Source: Sabethes cyaneus
Lineage: Eukaryota; Arthropoda; Insecta; Diptera; Culicidae
DNA length: 64,000 bases
Assembly: GCF_943734655.1 (NCBI RefSeq)
Contig: NC_071355.1
Coordinates: 19,728,268-19,792,267, forward strand
Direction of reading: 5' to 3'
The position numbers and the translations under genes were made by a program. The notes below the pieces were generated by a model. The model had not been told where the DNA came from, searched no databases, and saw only the letters and a list, made by a program, of their open reading frames with translations. This document shows, one piece after another, positions 32,919 through 52,867 of the stretch (positions are counted from its first letter, which is position 1; each line of letters begins with the position of its first letter).

Positions 32919-34236
32919 CAAAGGATACGATCGCAGCAATGAGGGGCCATTGAGACGTTAACTGTTTTAAAAATAATCTAAACGATGGAAGCAATGTTAT
33001 TATAAAGATTTTTAATAGAACAGGAATATTAAAAGTTCCTAAGATCCAATCAACTATGTCAGAAAACTGTATAAGTCCTGTTTTATTTTGATTTTCTGAC
33101 GTTGTAGCAGGAATAGTTGGAATTTTGTGGGTTTTTGGAAGTGTTGGAAAATCACTTTGAGATTTTAAATTTAGAAATCCTGAGGGATATTGCCTTGAGT
33201 TTTCAACAGCATGACTTGTTTTATCTGTCGTCTTGTCAATTTGTACTATTTTTGGACTTTTACTGCGAAGTTTGTGAGTTGAAGAATTTTTTCTCTTTCT
33301 GGACTCGCTGGGATTAGCAAAAGAAGGACCCATTTGAGGATCATCAGAGCTGGATTCATCTGATGACAGTATGTCAAAAGGATTTAATGATTCAATAGTA
33401 GTAATTGTGGCTTTCTTTAATATTTCTGAATAAGAACGCTTGGAGCGTTCTTTCAGGGATCGTTCTAGTTTATCTCTACGTTGTTTGTAAATAAGACATG
33501 TGGTGAGTTCATGTTGATCTTCTTTACAATAAAAATATTTTACGATATTTAAATTACATGAATCGTCAACATGATTATTTCCACATTTTCCGCATCGTGT
33601 CTTATTGCAGCAGTAAGCAGCTGTGTGGCCTAATTGCTTGCAGTTAAAGCAATTCATGACTCGAGGTACATAGAGTCGAACAGGTATGCGAACCTTATGG
33701 ATAGAAACATGGCTCGGTAATGCAGAACCAGCGAATGTTACACGAAATGAATTTGATGGCGTGTAAATCTTTTTGCCATCGATAAACGATACTGAACTCA
33801 ATTGTTTACAATCCAGTATTTTAATCTCTGGGAGAGCGGTATTCTTAAAGCAGCCAACACCGTTCTCTAAGTGTAGTTCCGCTGATAAACTTGGGTCTGT
33901 TATAACGCCGTCAATTTCAACTACTCGCGCGGGTACGTATACGTGATATTCTCTGGTAAAGCGCTCAGAGGAAACAATCTCATTGGCTTGCTTCAAATCG
34001 TTGACCACTACCCGAAGCTTATTTGGTCTTACTTTTGTAATTTCTGTCGTAGACTTGAAATATTTTGTTAGATCTTTAGAGATCTGAATAATGTTTAGTG
34101 GTTCGGAATTCGGACCAGCTTTGGGCTGGAAATAAACAACTAGTTGACCAGTCGATCCATCTGGGTAAACTTTAACACGCGACGGTAATGTGTCTGGAGG
34201 TTTTGGAGGTACTTCATCTCTTTCGTCAACCTGCAT
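32911..34236 (-). CDS. I-clade LINE ORF1, gag-like nucleic-acid-binding protein
   Basis: 441 residues from the ATG at 34236. It belongs to the LINE gag-like family that binds the element RNA. Near residues 190-240 there are zinc knuckles: CFNCKQLGHTAAYC (CX2CX4HX4C), then CGKCGNNHVDDSC (shortened spacing), then a third, YFYCKEDQHELTTC, that has lost its first Cys. A Lys/Ser/Arg-rich segment follows (about 260-340) and a hydrophobic C-terminus. The ORF is uninterrupted. Its stop codon overlaps the ORF2 start, so both are read from one bicistronic RNA. Whether the missing Cys impairs function is not known. Confidence 0.85.
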   Translation of the reverse strand: MQVDERDEVPPKPPDTLPSRVKVYPDGSTGQLVVYFQPKAGPNSEPLNIIQISKDLTKYFKSTTEITKVRPNKLRVVVNDLKQANEIVSSERFTREYHVYVPARVVEIDGVITDPSLSAELHLENGVGCFKNTALPEIKILDCKQLSSVSFIDGKKIYTPSNSFRVTFAGSALPSHVSIHKVRIPVRLYVPRVMNCFNCKQLGHTAAYCCNKTRCGKCGNNHVDDSCNLNIVKYFYCKEDQHELTTCLIYKQRRDKLERSLKERSKRSYSEILKKATITTIESLNPFDILSSDESSSDDPQMGPSFANPSESRKRKNSSTHKLRSKSPKIVQIDKTTDKTSHAVENSRQYPSGFLNLKSQSDFPTLPKTHKIPTIPATTSENQNKTGLIQFSDIVDWILGTFNIPVLLKIFIITLLPSFRLFLKQLTSQWPLIAAIVSFDD

Positions 34237-34260
34237 TGTGTGCTAGATAGTGCACTACAA

Positions 34261-35317
34261 CAGGGGAATCAAAGGGTTGATGTACAAACTTAAACTTATA
34301 CTTAGCTTGTATGTTCAAATCAGCAGAACGTTAAAAAGTTTGTCCGATAGAAGGCACAAACAGAAGTTTTTCACGGATTTCTCTTTGACGTCTTCAATAT
34401 TCGTTTAGCTTTGTTGTTACTTGTGATAGTGGGCAGCTGGATCCAAAGGTTCCAAAATTGTCCGGGAACCGTTTTCTGTACTGTAATGGATTCGTTTCCG
34501 ATTATCTTGAAGGTATTTTTCAGCAATTTCAGGTAAACTGAAAACGGAAAAAAATTATTTTCGGCAGTAAACTGTACCAAACGTCTCTTCCCATGCACAG
34601 GTTACTGAGCAAATGATAGGATGGTTTTGATGTAATTTTTCGTTATACGGCGAACATGATATCAACAGGAGGATATTACTTGTTGAAAATTTGTAGCAGC
34701 GTTTTACATCACTCACATATCTGTTTTGAAAATACGGTGAAAATAATTTACAAAATATATTTCGCTTTTTCGTAATTTAATCTAACCCCGTCAAGCTCCT
34801 AGCGGGGCAAAAATGCGATTCACAGACGGGGCAAAAGTGCGATTGATGGACGAGGCAAAAATGTATAGCTAATTTTATACCGCTTTAGAGATGTTGGCCG
34901 AAGAAAAACAATGTTTTTCCGCTGATGAAACAAAAAACAAACGTTTGGAAAAGTTTCGATATAACGGAGGCTGCAATACACCAGCGCAAAATAGAAAAGG
35001 TGCAAATTGAGAATATTCCTTACCGAAACATAACGGAGGTTGAAGATAATATGGTTTTGTTAGCTACTGTTGTGCTAATTTCATGGATTCGAGCTTCGCC
35101 CTTTGGCCCGCTAGTGGGGTAAAAGTGCGAATCTGCACTTGATTAGAAGAAAGCAGAATTTATTTTGCAAAACACTATTACCGCAGATGATTTATAGTTG
35201 AATGTGAAGACAGTGAGTTACTGCACCACTATAAAATATATTATGTTGTTGTCCTTCTTTATATCTTACGAAAATGGATGACAACTGCAAACATCGCACT
35301 TATGCCTCGCCCTACTC
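34261..35317. other. LINE 5' boundary and right part of the TA-flanked element
   Basis: No gene. Contains the 5' UTR of the LINE at its left edge (limit uncertain) and, from about 34790, repeated GGGGCAAAAGTGCGATT-like words of the host DNA element. Confidence 0.45.
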
Positions 35318-35319
35318 TA

Positions 35320-36440
35320 CCCCAAATTTTTACAAACAACCGGTGCAGACAAAGAGTTTTTCAGCTGCTTGATGGCGTTCTTAACTTCACCTATCGTTGG
35401 AGATGGCGCCTCTTTCTCGTTTGTCGAACAAATGAAAGTACTCCAGGTAAAGGTGCTGAAAATGCTAAATGCTGAGGTCTGAGAAGTGCCGACAGTCGAT
35501 CTGTGATTCTATCTGATTTGGTAACCTCCAGATGTACTTGAGTAGAAGTCTATGCTGGAAGAAGGTACTACGTACGGCCATATTTTTGGAAGCCAAAGTA
35601 GATAAGTCTTAGGACCATTTCGTTAGGCAGCGGGTGTGCGCTGAACCCTCCAATCACCGGTTTGTGTTCCTCCTCCTGGCCGATCTGAGCATTAAAATCC
35701 CCGATGACGATCTTGATATCATGTTTTGGGCGTATTCACACTCCAACTACGCGTATAATTCCACTTGTCCTCATCGGTACTTCTGAGGTGTGGGGTTTCC
35801 ACATTGATGATGCTTATATTGAAGAAACGACCCTTGATTCTCAATCTGCACATTCGAGGATTGATTGGCCACCACCCAATCATAAGTTTTCCCATCTCGC
35901 CCATCACTATGAAAGCTGTACCCAACTCGTGTGTGTTGCCGCAGTTCTGGTAGATGACATCCTAGGTAACAATTTGAGTTTTATTACATTCCTATGATGG
36001 CATTTAAGACCAAAATTAGTCTTGAAGACCACCATAAGAATACAATAAAACTCACATTGTTGCCTGGGATGTCCATCTTTGAATGTACGTACTGTTGAGC
36101 TATTCCAGCACACAATTTCGATTGTTCAGGTCCAAATTTCCTTGTTCTTCGTTCATTGCTTAACAGTTTTTCGTGGTGGCGGCTTGCAAGGCCTGCAGCA
36201 CCAACCCCCTGTTTCGCCGAAGGATCAACGAAGCTCTGAAGAGCCCTCCTTCCCTGCCAGCATACATCCTTGGCTTCCATCGAAGGTTACCCGATCTCCA
36301 CCAAGGTTGCTCGTAACCCGGCTGGTACCACGGGGAGGAAGAGATAGGAGTTGCTGAATAAGAAGCTGTGAACCACTATTGATTGTAGGGTAAATTTTAT
36401 GCCCACAGGTGCGCAAGATACCGAATACCGACGGTACGCA
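35320..36440 (-). pseudogene. RTE/JAM1-like LINE, 5' half (decayed)
   Basis: Minus-strand reading of 35925-35719 gives GTAFIVMGEMGKLMIGWWPIN and RLRIKGRFFNISIINV, the endonuclease blocks seen intact in the plus-strand RTE copy at 53340-53470. 35410-35340 gives a PSPTIGEVKNAIKQLKN block that lies just before the RT. 36440-36190 matches, inverted, the 5' leader of the 52868 copy (GGTACCAGCCGG and GAGATCGGGTAAC blocks). Frames are broken. Together with 27165-28202 this is one RTE copy split by the nested insertion, although about 100 bp of RTE between the halves seem to be missing. Confidence 0.7.
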
Positions 36441-36589
36441 TTATTCAGTCGTTTACCAGCCGGTTCGACTCCTAGGTTCTTCACAACTCTGACTCGCTCA
36501 AGACATGACTCCTTGATTTCATTATCGCAATGGGTGCTTTAGTTCGTGTGAAGGAAAATGACTAAGTATTTAGGATTGTTTAATCAGCG

Positions 36590-36840
36590 CCATTTTGTAA
36601 ATTGATTAATAGGGCTTTGCTTTTACAATAGCTTACAGTCCTCAACAGATCGTACAGAGAGAAATATCTTTAGATCATCATCGTATAGTAGCTTGCAGCC
36701 CGGTGGGATCACAAAACAAACGTCATTAAAAATATTATTAATAGGCATGGTCCTAGGTTGCTTCCTTGTGAAACTCCATATTGATTGCAAGAACAGTTCG
36801 GCTTAGTAGAACCCTAATTTAACTTTGTTGGATTGTCGAG
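36590..36840 (-). pseudogene. CR1/jockey-like reverse transcriptase fragment
   Basis: Minus-strand reading gives QYGVSQGSNLGP near 36800-36765 and, after a frame change, PPGCKLLYDDDLKIFLSV near 36705-36665, i.e. the GVPQGSxLGP block and a YxDD catalytic box. Stops and a frameshift show that it is dead. It is a different family from the RTE pieces to its left. Confidence 0.6.
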
Positions 36841-37811
36841 TCAAACGCATAATCGAATAATTTTTTTGGCAAATAAAAATTTTTTGTATGTCATACTTTT
36901 GGATTTTATGGGTATCATAAAACACTTACTCTAGCGATTTTTTTTCACCACGAATGATTATTATCGAATCCTAAAGATAATTGGGTCGATGAATAAACTG
37001 TACGAAAAGATATATGAAATGTTTTGCTTTTAAAGTTTTCTCTGAATCTTGAGTTCAATTGGAATTTAACATTACAAATAAGACTAACACTGTGACATTT
37101 ACGCTCGAAGTTAATAATTTTCAAATAAATTATTTTATTTTTAAACTACGAATAATCGAGTTCCGGAAAATCGAACCCCGGATTATTATCGAATTCTCGA
37201 ATAACGAAGTGTCAGGATAATCGAGTCCAATTAAAAAAAAATAAAAATCCGAAAATTTCAGATCAATTATCGATGACTTAGTGACGACTCGTTGCATAGT
37301 TTTTTATCGACTAAATTTTGCATAGTGTATTTTTGATATTTCTAAACATTACAAACGATATGTTGAGTTTTCAACTTCTTTTCATATAGGCATAAATGAG
37401 CTTTTTATCATCTTCAGTAACCTCCTAATTCATACCCACCGGCGATTATGTGAACCACTTTGGATAGCCAATTCTACAAATGAAGAAGGTTAAAATGGAT
37501 GGAATCGACGATTTTTCTTGTTCATACCATTCATTGCCTCCAGTACATATCGTTTCCATTTTGGTTTCTCTCCATCCATTGCATTATTATTCAATCAGTC
37601 TTCCTTCCGAAAAGGAACCCATTTTAAGTCTTCGAAATTTGCATGATTCTCCGAAATAATTTCACCCACCAAAAAAAAACTCAATAAGTTCTCCCGGTTC
37701 GTCCTTTATTTACGCTTCGTTTCGATTTGTTTTTCTTTTTTATTTTCCGCCACCAATTTGTTTTGTGTATATCCTGCTCTACCACCACCTGTACCACCAT
37801 CAACCACCGAA
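36841..37811. other. AT-rich region upstream of the FARP DH exon
   Basis: No coding region supported. 36830-37232 contains scattered (A)TAATCGA(A/G)T words that look like MITE debris. From about 37440 the sequence becomes pyrimidine-rich on the plus strand (37690-37760), compatible with a promoter region or an intron end, but no AG directly before the exon frame gives a convincing acceptor. Confidence 0.4.
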
Positions 37812-47914
<10,103 letters not shown>

Positions 47915-48600
47915 AACCTCATCACACCACCACAAAACCGCAGTAGGCCAACGGTAACAATTAGGAAACGAAAGTCAATCATAATGCGTTTATAATAATA
48001 ATTATTATTATTACTATTCATTTTACTTCTGTATTTACAAATTAGTGTGTGCGAGTATCGAATGCGAGCAGCTCTAGTTAGATCGTGTAGGAAAAGCAAT
48101 GTTGGTTTCTTTATAGTGAAAAGAGAGCTTACTGGAGAAGAAGACAGACAGAACGAGTGCCGATGCGCTTCCTGAAAGGAAGCGAGCGAACGAACCGCGA
48201 CCGAAATGGTCCTCCCCGCGGGGGGCAGCTGATGATATGATCAATTATAGCGCAGGCGTGTGTTGCACCTGAGTTAAGAGGGGTAACCCATGCGAGACCA
48301 CCCGGTGGCGGTTCGCTATCATTAGGAGATTTCTTGAATTGAGTTGGGTTTTGGCTCGCATCGAAAAATGAAGGAAGTAGAAAATTTATTACGAACAAAA
48401 TCATTGCAGAAAAAAAAAATGCCGAATGCCAACTTGGAGAGCCCCAGAAAAATGTCTTAGTGAAGATGACTATTATTTATATATACGTACATATATATTT
48501 TTTGCTCTAGAATATGTTTGAAGGTTTCAGTTCTGAAAGAAAGAAAGAAGCAAAAAAGATGGCGGCTGGAATTTACAATTTTACGAATAAAAGTCTTATC
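47915..48600 (+). other. 3' UTR of the FARP gene
   Basis: Follows the stop codon at 47912-47914. Contains an ATTATT run near 47995-48020 and an AATAAA hexamer at 48586-48591, the first canonical polyadenylation signal seen downstream of the stop. The real end has not been shown. Confidence 0.5.
48586..48591 (+). terminator. Candidate polyadenylation signal AATAAA
   Basis: Canonical hexamer about 670 nt after the FARP stop codon, on the sense strand, with T-rich sequence shortly downstream (48612-48625). Confidence 0.4.
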
Positions 48601-50149
48601 CTGCTAAACTACACGTTTTGTTTTGAGAAAGCATTGAAAAACGCCGAATTGAAGAAGCAACATGAATAATAAAAGAGGTATTTCTGATTGGCACGAAATA
48701 TCGTAAAGAGAGAAAAAAAAGACTTCAAATATGGAAGAATATATCACACAAATGATGGCTGCACCAACGTTACAAAGGTCTAATAACATTTTAAAATAAA
48801 AATTCAGGAAACTTAGACGATCCCGGTGGAGATGTAACGCATGTATACATCTCGAAGAAGTCGCTCTATAACTAATGATGGAAATAGCGAGAAACATCAA
48901 AACTAATAAATCAGACTCAGAAATACAAAATGCAAGGAATGGAAACAATGGAAAGCAGTATTTCAAACTACCACATTTTTGAAGAAGAAAAAATCAGCAG
49001 GAATTTTGCGTTGGATTCAATCATTTCAATTCTATACAATTCCTATCTAACCTGTTGAATAGCCACATATTTCTGCCGCTCGCCCATGATACTGCATGAG
49101 GTTTTTGACATTATGACGTCCAAAACGAGACGCAATCTTATCAATGTAACCCACCAATGGAAGACCTGTGTCCGTTGCGGTCCTAAATAGGGTCGCTGAC
49201 GGTGACTTTATGCTTCAGGGTTATGCTCACACGAACGATCTCGGATGCGTCGTTGTTTCCGATAAGGATATCATCTCTGTGGAGCAGCAAGAAGATTTTG
49301 ATCCCATCTAGTACAGTTCTTCTTTCACCGTACAGTTAGGCGTTCTTTAAACCTAAGTAACTAGTCCTTGTTGGTGTCTTACTTAACTTTATATAAATAC
49401 CCATTTGCTCTATATCCGTTTCTTCCCATCAACTATCTGCTTGAAAACCAACTGCTGCCTCTAAAACAAGCGCTGGGGAGAATAGATTGTGGACACCCAG
49501 CTTCACCCAGCCAAATCTTCGTAGTGTGTTCGAATCCGGTTATAATTGGCTCCAATTATAGCTTGGTTCGATCCGCAGATCTCTCAGCTTGGATAAAAGA
49601 TTGCGGTAAACAACCTCTTGAGCGTTGCTTTAATGAACCTCCCTTACATCATCTTCCGCTATTTCCCTTTCACGCCTCACTCCGTTAATTGTGAAAAACT
49701 ACCGTTATAGAAATTCGCTGGTAATATATTAGATATCATTAGGTAATTATTTTGCGGTCGAACATTTTGTTTAAAATTTTTAAGCATTAATGTGAAGATT
49801 ACCTGACACGATTTACTCCGAAACCGCTCAACCGATTTCAACAGTTTTAGTATTAAATAAATGGTCTTATTACTGGGAAGTTTTTAGTTTTGGTAAAAAC
49901 AAACAAGAAGTTCAAAAATTATGCTTAAAAATGTGTTTTTACCAGGTGTTAATTAGTCGAACGGTTTTCTCAGAGATGACCGAACCGGTTTATGCGCAAT
50001 TAGTCTTGTTTGAAAGCTAGCATTAACTCTTCTTCTTTATATTGATTTGCTTTCAGATTCGCGGTTTAATTCGAAAGTTATGAGTAATCACAAAACTAGA
50101 AACTAAAACTAAAAACACAATAAAAGTTACAATTTATTACTTTACTTGC
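48601..50149. other. Intergenic region with repeat debris
   Basis: No gene supported. 49030-49330 is GC-richer and may derive from a LINE on the minus strand. 49590-49660 matches the RTE 3' end at 27165-27235. 49738-50010 is a diverged copy of the repeat that flanks the (TG)n run at 43440-43560. Confidence 0.4.
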
Positions 50150-51556
50150 TTACTTGGCTTGCCGTCCTAAGACAAAGCCTGATGAACAAAGTTTCTCCAA
50201 TTTACTCGGTTATGGGCTCCCGCTCTTCAATTCCTTGGATACCGAGTACTCTCCGCCAAATCTCGCTTCATCTGGTCTAACTGCTTTGCTCGCTGCGCTC
50301 CTGGTCGTCTTGTTGCCACCGGATTTGAAGCGAACAACATGCATGCCCATCGTATCCGTCCCGCTTTAGACACCTTTTGGATGCTGGGTTCGCCATCTCT
50401 CTTCTCTGTTGGGCACTCTTACCACTGCGTCCATTATTTTGAACTATTGCGGTATGCCCCGTTTTTTTGTTTTACTATACGCTTCAAGCTTACCTATTAT
50501 CCTGTCGCAAGACCGGTAAGCTTGCTGCGATCTCTCTTATTGAGACTCAGCAACTTTTGATTAACCTAGGGGTGGATACTCGACGTTATATATTTATTTA
50601 GATTGTTTGAGCGATTGTACAGCCATCCTACTGGCCATAACTGCTCGGCTCTCCTTTTGTTTCAACCCACCCTCCAGCACACAGTCAGAGATCAGGCAGA
50701 GTGAATCTCGACCCGTGAGTAGAAAGTTTTGGAGCCACATCTTCGTTTGTCAACTCACAATGAGTCGGCGTGTTGAGGATAGACGAGGATCATTACTGAA
50801 CTCCTGCTAGCGCATCGTTCAAGTCCTGCTCCTCACCTACTCTCCTCTCCACCTCATTCGTTTGTTTGTTTTTCGGTAGAGAGAGCTTGCACGGTAAGAA
50901 ATCGTCCACTGCATCAGTGACCAGCTTGATGCAGCAAGGGCACATTGCTGTGGAGGGCGCCCTGGTACTCCACAGGCTCCGTTGCGGCGAGAGAATTTAT
51001 AGAACCCCCTCCACCGTTCATCCCTCGGCACGGGTCGCGTCACACCTTGGATTAGGGGTTTATCCATTCAAGTTTTTACATAATAGCCATAGATAACAGC
51101 TATTACAACCACCTCCTTTAGGGGCTTTGGACCCTCTGCTTTGGTTCCTGGGAGTCAGGGGAACCGTCCTGCAGGCGGAGAGTTTACACTTCAGCCTTCG
51201 AGTGTCTCCTTCTCTGTCCGCATATGACCCTAGTTTTCACCGATTGTCCGATTTCCAGTAAGGAACGTATCCCGGATGGTACCACTAGGAGGTCGAGATA
51301 GGAGTTGCTGAATAAGAGGCTGTGGAACCTCATGGTGGTTCTGGAGCGCATTATTCAATCATTTACCATCCTGGGTTCGCTATAGAGCTGTACAAATTCA
51401 TGGTTCATCCTCCGAATCCATACTCCGTTCTCTTGTACGCTGCCGAAAATTACGAACATTCGCAGTTCTTCCTCGAGCATTGTCCATGTCTCATATCTAC
51501 GGTCATGTCATCCGACTTGACAGCAAGACTTCCGCTGATAATACGCCTCCGAATAT
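50150..51556 (-). pseudogene. RTE-like LINE fragments, minus strand
   Basis: 50195-50345 aligns with 27245-27370 (blocks CTTCAATTCCTTGGATACC, AAATCTCGCTTCATCTGG, TTTGCTCGCTGCGC), i.e. the C-terminal end of an RTE ORF. 51420-51490 corresponds to 27535-27605. Between them, 51235-51345 resembles an inverted RTE leader (GGTACCACTAGGAGGTCGAGATAGGAGTTGCTGAATAAG), so at least two truncated copies or an internal insertion are present. All frames are broken. Confidence 0.55.
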
Positions 51557-52440
51557 CTATTTATTTATTTATTTATTTATACTAGTCTTCGAAATTTCGT
51601 ACAGACAGTTCTTAGTAATAACTTATTCTAAGTTTGAAAGTAGTCCGAGTAACATTAAAATCATAATCGTCAGAAACAGTATTAAATACACGACAACATA
51701 CGTCAAATGGATTGTTTTGAGCGAATTGAGTACGGTGCATTGGAAGCCTAAAGAAATCAGCTCGTCGAGTATGCCTTGGTGGAACGTTAAATCGGACTCG
51801 ACTTAGGAGCTCCGGGCTGTCGATATTACCTCCAAGAAGATCAAAGATGAATAGTCGTTGCAGCAAAGTTCTCCTATTCGCCAACGTTGGCAGACGTATC
51901 AAAGCGCATCGATGTTCGTAAGGAGGCAGTCGAATTGGGTCATTCCAGGGCAGCAACCGCAGAGCGTACCGAACGAAGTGACGCTGGATTCGTTCGATCC
52001 GGTTGATATGGACAGCGTGGTAGGGCGCCCATACAAGCGCCCCATACTCAAGAATACTGCGTACAATCGCACAGTAGAGAGCCTTCAAGCAATAAGGGTC
52101 GGTAAACTGTAATGTGCTGAGTGAAACATAATTTGTTATCTAGAAGAATGCCCAAATCTTTAACGGAATCGACTCGGGTGATACTAGCTGAATCCATTTT
52201 GTAGTCAAACAAGGTGAGATGCCTATTTCTGCAGAATGAGATGTCGCCCGGATGTCGTTGGCTAAACTGCGTCGTCATGACCCTTTGGGTCTGTCCTGAC
52301 GGGTTCCAGTCAAGTGCTTGTCTGCAGATCTCGTTCGCTCCTTTCCTCAAAGTGTGTTCGACGTGCAGTTTTTGCGTTGGCATACAGCAGTACGGATCTA
52401 ACGTTTGAGTTGAAAATTCGGGGTTTCGGATGTACAATCA
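51557..52440 (-). pseudogene. 3' end of a second non-LTR LINE family (CR1/L2-like)
   Basis: Minus-strand frames 52437-52048 and 52088-51612 give KDLGILLDNKLCF, YCAIVRSILEYGALVWAP, RIERIQRHFVRYALR and LPTLANRRTLLQRLF: the region after the RT catalytic core in CR1/L2/jockey-type ORFs. The two frames overlap, so one frameshift separates them. The 3' end runs into a (TAAA)n tail at 51557-51582, the usual mark of 3' LINE termini. The copy is 5'-truncated. Confidence 0.65.
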
Positions 52441-52589
52441 CCTGGTTTGAGCGCACAATGTTTCGCAGACCTGCAAAGGTACCACCTCTGGCATTCCTGA
52501 TTCGTGTGACTATATCAGTTTTGGCTTACTGATCTACCTATTGTCCAGTGTTCACTACCATAGACTTAGTTTTTGCTACATTGACTGTG

Positions 52590-52800
52590 AGACATGCTGC
52601 CTAGCAGCTCTCGAAGAGGTCATCGAACTTGCTCTGCATATCGTTTCGGTGTTGTGCGAGCAAGACAATGTCGTCGGCTAGGTTGAGGTCATTTAGCTGA
52701 TCCATCGTTAGACGATACCAAGGAAATCCACGATTTGGTCTACTGTCAATTGGTCCAACTAATATCTCATCCACAACGATGAGAAACAAAACTGTATCCC
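52590..52800 (-). pseudogene. Reverse transcriptase fragment with LADD box
   Basis: Minus-strand frame 52789-52601 reads ILVGPIDSRPNRGFPW...LNDLNLADDIVLLAQHRNDMQSKFDDL, the catalytic (F/L)ADD region of an R1/RTE-type RT. It is truncated on both sides. Confidence 0.6.
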
Positions 52801-52867
52801 TGGCGCTCTGTTGGATTTCATACTCTTGATGGCTGCTTCAATTTCATCCAGCGATGGCGCCTTCGCC

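Larger units (their letters stand above)
28391..34260 (-). mobile_element. I-clade non-LTR retrotransposon, nearly complete
   Basis: Minus-strand element with ORF1 (32911-34236, gag-like) and ORF2 (endonuclease, reverse transcriptase, RNase H; 28715-32918 less an insertion). The 3' end is probably the A-run at 28391-28399; the 5' boundary is uncertain and I found no clean target duplication. The order gag-like/CCHC, EN, RT, RNase H is that of the I clade, of which mosquito MosquI elements are members. Frames are intact apart from the MITE at 29989-30510, so the copy is young. Confidence 0.85.
28205..35317. mobile_element. TA-flanked element with ~28-bp terminal inverted repeats, itself interrupted by a LINE
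   Basis: 28203-28230 and the reverse complement of 35292-35319 agree at about 23 of 28 positions, both starting TAGAGTA and ending AAGTGCGATG; TA sits at each outer edge. Subterminal GGGGYAAAAGTGCGAT-like words recur at both ends (28215-28246; 34803-34855; 35113-35128). Without the LINE inside it the element is about 1.1-1.3 kb with no transposase that I can see, so it is a non-autonomous DNA element. It splits the minus-strand RTE fragment. Confidence 0.65.

Noticed and set aside
28205..35317. Reading 28.2-35.3 kb as one autonomous DNA transposon carrying its own ORFs
   Set aside because: The ORFs inside are those of an I-clade LINE (gag-like, EN-RT-RNase H) in correct LINE order, so they are a later insertion and not the cargo of the inverted-repeat element.
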